A DNA stretch of 64,000 bases from contig PAHP01000013.1 in assembly GCA_002705205.1 (NCBI GenBank), positions 1-64,000 on the forward strand, in the 5' to 3' direction. Below are positions 61,249-64,000 of the stretch, piece by piece. The notes under the pieces were generated by a model. The model made no database searches, was not told the origin of the DNA, and worked only from the letters and a program-made list of their open reading frames with translations. The stretch's first letter is position 1; each line of letters starts with the position of its first letter. The position numbers were made by a program, and so were the translations under genes. Source of the DNA: Flavobacteriales bacterium (GTDB taxonomy: Bacteria > Bacteroidota > Bacteroidia > Flavobacteriales > BACL11).

Positions 61249-63296
61249 TATCTAAAAATCTCTTCTATTTTAGCACTTATTTTTTCTGTATTAGGTAGCA
61301 TGGTAGATTCTAATATGCTATTCAGAGGTATTGCTGGTAAATTTTCAGACCCTAAAACAAAAATAGGAGCATCCAAATGCTTGAAAGTATTCTCTTGAAT
61401 TCTTCCTGATAAAGCTTGAGCAAAGGAGTTATTATATGGTTCTTCTGTAAGTACTAAGCATTTGCCGTGTTTCTTTACTCTTTCAAAAACTAAATTATCA
61501 TCAATAGGATTAATAGTCCTTAAATCTATAATTTCTATTTTTCCTTTGTATGAATTAGCAGCATTTAAAGCCCAATGAACTCCCATCCCATAAGTGATAA
61601 TACAGAGAGAGTTTTGTTCATTCTCATCTGATTCTAATACTATTCTTCCTTTCCCAAATGGTATGACATATTCAGATGAAGGTTCAATAGTTTTAGCATT
61701 CTCTGTTCCTTTCATTTTACTCCAATATAATCCTTTATGCTCTAGAATCACTACAGGGTTTGGGTCGTAATATGCAGATTTCATGAGTCCTTTTAAATCT
61801 GCACCATTAGAAGGATAGGCAATTTTTATTCCTTTAATATTTGTTAATACTGATTCTACTGAAGAAGAATGATAAGGTCCTCCACTTCCATAAGCCCCAA
61901 TAGGGACCCGGATGATACAGCTCACAGGCCATTTCCCATTTGACAAATAATTTGAACGACTTACTTCTGTAAATAACTGGTTTAATCCTGGCCAGATATA
62001 ATCAGCAAATTGTACTTCTACAATTGGTTTTAGACCTACCGCAGACATACCTACAGTACTTCCAATAATAAATGCTTCTTGGATTGGAGTGTTAAATACT
62101 CTATTCTTTCCAAAGGTTTCAGCAAGTGTTGCTGCTTCACGAAAAACCCCACCTAATTTTTCTCCAACATCTTGTCCATATAATAAACATTCAGGGTGCT
62201 TAGTCATTAACTCTTTTATAGCAAAAAGTGCAGAGTCTACCATTAAAGTAGGCTCTTTATCTTTTGGAGATCTTTCTCCTTTTTCTTCTAATATTGTAGT
62301 AGGGGAATAGTCATGTAAAAACAAATCTTCTGGATTTGGGTCTTTAGCATTTAATGCTTTATCATAATCTGATTTTACTAGTTTTTTGGCAGTTTCTTCT
62401 ATTTTAGATAAATCCTTGTTTGTGAAGCCATTCTTTAAAAGTAGTTCTTTTAGTTTTGGCAATGGATCTCTACTTTTTGCTTCATCTAGATCATCTCTAT
62501 ACCATTCCATTCTTACTCCTGATGTATGGTGATTAAGCAGTGGTACTTTGGCGTGAACTAAAATAGGGCTTCGTTTTTCTCTAATCTCTTTAATAGCCTT
62601 ATTAATGCAATTATAAGATTCTGTAAAATCTGTTCCGTCAATAGTATAGGTTTTTAATCCAAATCCCTTTGCATAATGTGTAGCGTCAACTGCTCTTGTC
62701 TCAGAAGAGTGAGCTGAGATGTCCCATTCATTATCTTGCACTAAATATAAGATTGGAAGTTGTTTAAGTGCTGCCATTTGAAATGCTTCAGCTACTTCTC
62801 CTTCTGTAATTGCTGCATCTCCAAAAGAACATATAGTTACGGGCTCTTCACCTTCTTTATATTTAACTAAACTTTCTTTTTCTTTATACTGGATTCCCAT
62901 GGCTACTCCAGTTGTTGGGATTCCTTGCATTCCAGTCGCTGATGATTGATGTGGTATTTTTGGTAAATTCTCTCGCTTTAAAGAAGGATGGGAATAATAA
63001 GTCCTTCCTCCAGAAAATGGATCATCCTTTTTACAAAAAAGCTGAAGCATTAGCTCGTAAGGAGTTATTCCAATTCCTAGAAGCATAGCATCATCCCTGT
63101 AGTAAGGAGCTACCCAGTCATTTTTAGTAAGCTGTAATCCAACGGCTAATTGAATCGCCTCATGTCCTTTTGAAGTAGCATGAACATATTTTGAGGTAAC
63201 CTCTTTATTCTCTTCATAGATACTGCTTAATTCACGAGCAGTGCAGATTAAGGAATAACCCTTTTCTAATATATCTTTATGAAGTTTCTTACTCAT
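61245..63296 (-). CDS. Fused E1 alpha/beta subunit of a 2-oxoacid dehydrogenase
   Basis: A 683-residue thiamine-diphosphate enzyme combining both E1 subunits in one chain, as is common in Bacteroidota. Residues about 1-310 are the alpha part: YYRDDAMLLGIG, HQSSATGMQGIPTTGVA and the ThDP motif CSFGDAAITEGEVAEAF through LVQDNEWDIS. Residues about 335-683 are the beta part: LYGQDVGEKLGGVFREAATL, FADYIWPGLNQL and VLTEEPYNNSFAQAL. The substrate is probably a branched-chain 2-oxoacid or pyruvate. No E2 or E3 is adjacent in the window. The enoyl-CoA hydratase gene upstream ends one base into its start. Confidence 0.9.
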   Translation of the reverse strand: MSKKLHKDILEKGYSLICTARELSSIYEENKEVTSKYVHATSKGHEAIQLAVGLQLTKNDWVAPYYRDDAMLLGIGITPYELMLQLFCKKDDPFSGGRTYYSHPSLKRENLPKIPHQSSATGMQGIPTTGVAMGIQYKEKESLVKYKEGEEPVTICSFGDAAITEGEVAEAFQMAALKQLPILYLVQDNEWDISAHSSETRAVDATHYAKGFGLKTYTIDGTDFTESYNCINKAIKEIREKRSPILVHAKVPLLNHHTSGVRMEWYRDDLDEAKSRDPLPKLKELLLKNGFTNKDLSKIEETAKKLVKSDYDKALNAKDPNPEDLFLHDYSPTTILEEKGERSPKDKEPTLMVDSALFAIKELMTKHPECLLYGQDVGEKLGGVFREAATLAETFGKNRVFNTPIQEAFIIGSTVGMSAVGLKPIVEVQFADYIWPGLNQLFTEVSRSNYLSNGKWPVSCIIRVPIGAYGSGGPYHSSSVESVLTNIKGIKIAYPSNGADLKGLMKSAYYDPNPVVILEHKGLYWSKMKGTENAKTIEPSSEYVIPFGKGRIVLESDENEQNSLCIITYGMGVHWALNAANSYKGKIEIIDLRTINPIDDNLVFERVKKHGKCLVLTEEPYNNSFAQALSGRIQENTFKHLDAPIFVLGSENLPAIPLNSILESTMLPNTEKISAKIEEIFRY

Positions 63297-64000
63297 TACT
63301 TTGTTTTAAATCTTTCTATAGCTTTTTTTGTGAAATCAGATAAGACTAGTTCTCCACTATTTTCAGCTCTTTCTATTAAAAGAGTATCCCAATGATCAGT
63401 CCCTTCCCACATTATTTTTTTTAGACCTTCCATTGCCTCTGGGTTTGATAGAGATAGGGTAGAAGCTAATTTTTTGATTTCCATATCCATTTCCTCTGTT
63501 GTGTCAAACACTTCAGTATATAATCCTTTTTCACGAGCCCAAGATGCATCAAACCATTTCGTTGCATTTATGGTCATTGATGAAAAAGCTGAATTTCCTA
63601 CTTTACGCTCTACAGCAGGACCAACAACAAAAGGACCAATTCCAATTGCTAATTCTGATAGTTTTACTGATGAGAATCTAGTCGCAAAGCAGTAATCAGT
63701 TGCAGATGCCATACCTACTCCACCACCAACTGCCTTGCCTTGTATTCGTCCAATAATAAACTTAGGACATTTACGAGCCGCATTAATTACATTGGCAAAA
63801 CCAGAGAAGAATTGCTTGCCTGTAGCTTTATTGTCAATTGCAACTAATTCATCAAAGGATGCTCCTGCACAGAATGCTCTTTCTCCTTTACTCTTAATGA
63901 TAATCACCTTAATTTCATCATCTTTTCCAGCATCTGTAATTGTATTAGCTAATTTCTCTAAGATATGATTTGGTAATGAGTTAGATTGTGGATGAAAGAA
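63296..64000 (-). CDS. Enoyl-CoA hydratase/isomerase family protein, 5' truncated
   Basis: The track starts at an internal GTG (63907), but the frame is open to the window edge and the extra residues FFHPQSNSLPNHILEKLA are the usual N-terminal strand and helix of the crotonase family. So the gene begins beyond position 64000. Visible motifs are ERAFCAGASFDEL (oxyanion-hole loop 1) and GKAVGGGVGMASATDYCFA (loop 2, with the second oxyanion Gly). It belongs to beta-oxidation or to branched-chain catabolism. Its last base overlaps the start of the E1 gene, so they are probably co-expressed. Confidence 0.88.
   Translation of the reverse strand, partial: FFHPQSNSLPNHILEKLANTITDAGKDDEIKVIIIKSKGERAFCAGASFDELVAIDNKATGKQFFSGFANVINAARKCPKFIIGRIQGKAVGGGVGMASATDYCFATRFSSVKLSELAIGIGPFVVGPAVERKVGNSAFSSMTINATKWFDASWAREKGLYTEVFDTTEEMDMEIKKLASTLSLSNPEAMEGLKKIMWEGTDHWDTLLIERAENSGELVLSDFTKKAIERFKTK

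Overview
The window looks like a chromosomal segment of an AT-rich member of the Bacteroidota, probably Flavobacteriales or a close relative. Four kinds of evidence point there. There are type IX secretion (T9SS) C-terminal sorting domains of both type A and type B. Two proteins have the TPR / PD40 propeller / carboxypeptidase-regulatory-like / OmpA architecture of PorE. Promoter boxes match the Bacteroidota -7 consensus TAnnTTTG. Several families are typical of the phylum, such as its LptD form, a fused E1 alpha/beta oxoacid dehydrogenase and a DUF5723-like barrel. The genus cannot be named from this sequence.

Layout. 1-11.8 kb holds the tail of a T9SS type B cargo protein, fabG, a VWA membrane protein, a prohibitin-like protein, hutI (reverse), aroC, a leucine-rich T9SS type A cargo protein, a dicarboxylate/amino-acid symporter and a PorE-like protein. 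11.8-17.4 kb holds trmD-rplS (reverse), a TPR protein plus a second PorE-like protein, a phosphoribosyltransferase and aroK (reverse). 17.5-17.75 kb holds tRNA-Lys(UUU) and tRNA-Leu(GAG), separated by an intrinsic terminator. 17.8-20.9 kb (reverse) is a compact operon of a 36-residue membrane microprotein (not in the ORF track), an LTA-synthase-like phosphoglycerol transferase, a diacylglycerol-kinase-like lipid kinase and a SUI1/eIF1-family factor.

21.2-43.9 kb is one forward surface-polysaccharide locus in which nearly every gene overlaps or abuts the next. Export is by a Wza-like lipoprotein and a Wzc-like tyrosine kinase. A nonulosonic acid module follows: a NeuB-type synthase without its SAF domain, and a CMP-sugar synthetase fused to a HAD phosphatase. 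Next come an unusual nucleotidyltransferase/ParB-like fusion, several GT-B, GT4, GT11-like and GT2 glycosyltransferases, a small nucleotidyltransferase paired with an HPr-kinase-like protein, Wzx and Wzy. Modifying enzymes are a CelD/FemAB-like acyltransferase, a deacetylase, a carbamoyltransferase and a methyltransferase. The last gene is a stand-alone PabA/TrpG glutaminase with a TTG start. Together these suggest a Wzx/Wzy-made, sialic-acid-like, decorated capsule or exopolysaccharide.

43.9-64 kb returns to envelope and housekeeping genes. These are lptD (reverse, with a 21-bp tandem repeat in its N-terminus), a SPOR-domain amidase, an MCE/MlaD protein, an iron-sulfur electron-transfer pair split by a HAD gene, and a conserved small protein. 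A reverse block then carries kdsA, a barrel protein, a large lipoprotein, rarA, an NlpC/P60 peptidase and a thiolase. The window ends with a 7TM-HD (PgpH-like) phosphodiesterase, a fused branched-chain-type E1 and a truncated enoyl-CoA hydratase.

The most notable observations are: an orphan T9SS sorting tail stranded beside kdsA; the HPr-kinase-like/nucleotidyltransferase pair and the nucleotidyltransferase/ParB-like fusion inside the nonulosonate locus; a possible 9-phosphate nonulosonate route; four genes with a promoter box exactly 4 nt before the ATG (predicted leaderless mRNAs); and the unlisted microprotein abutting the LTA-synthase-like gene.
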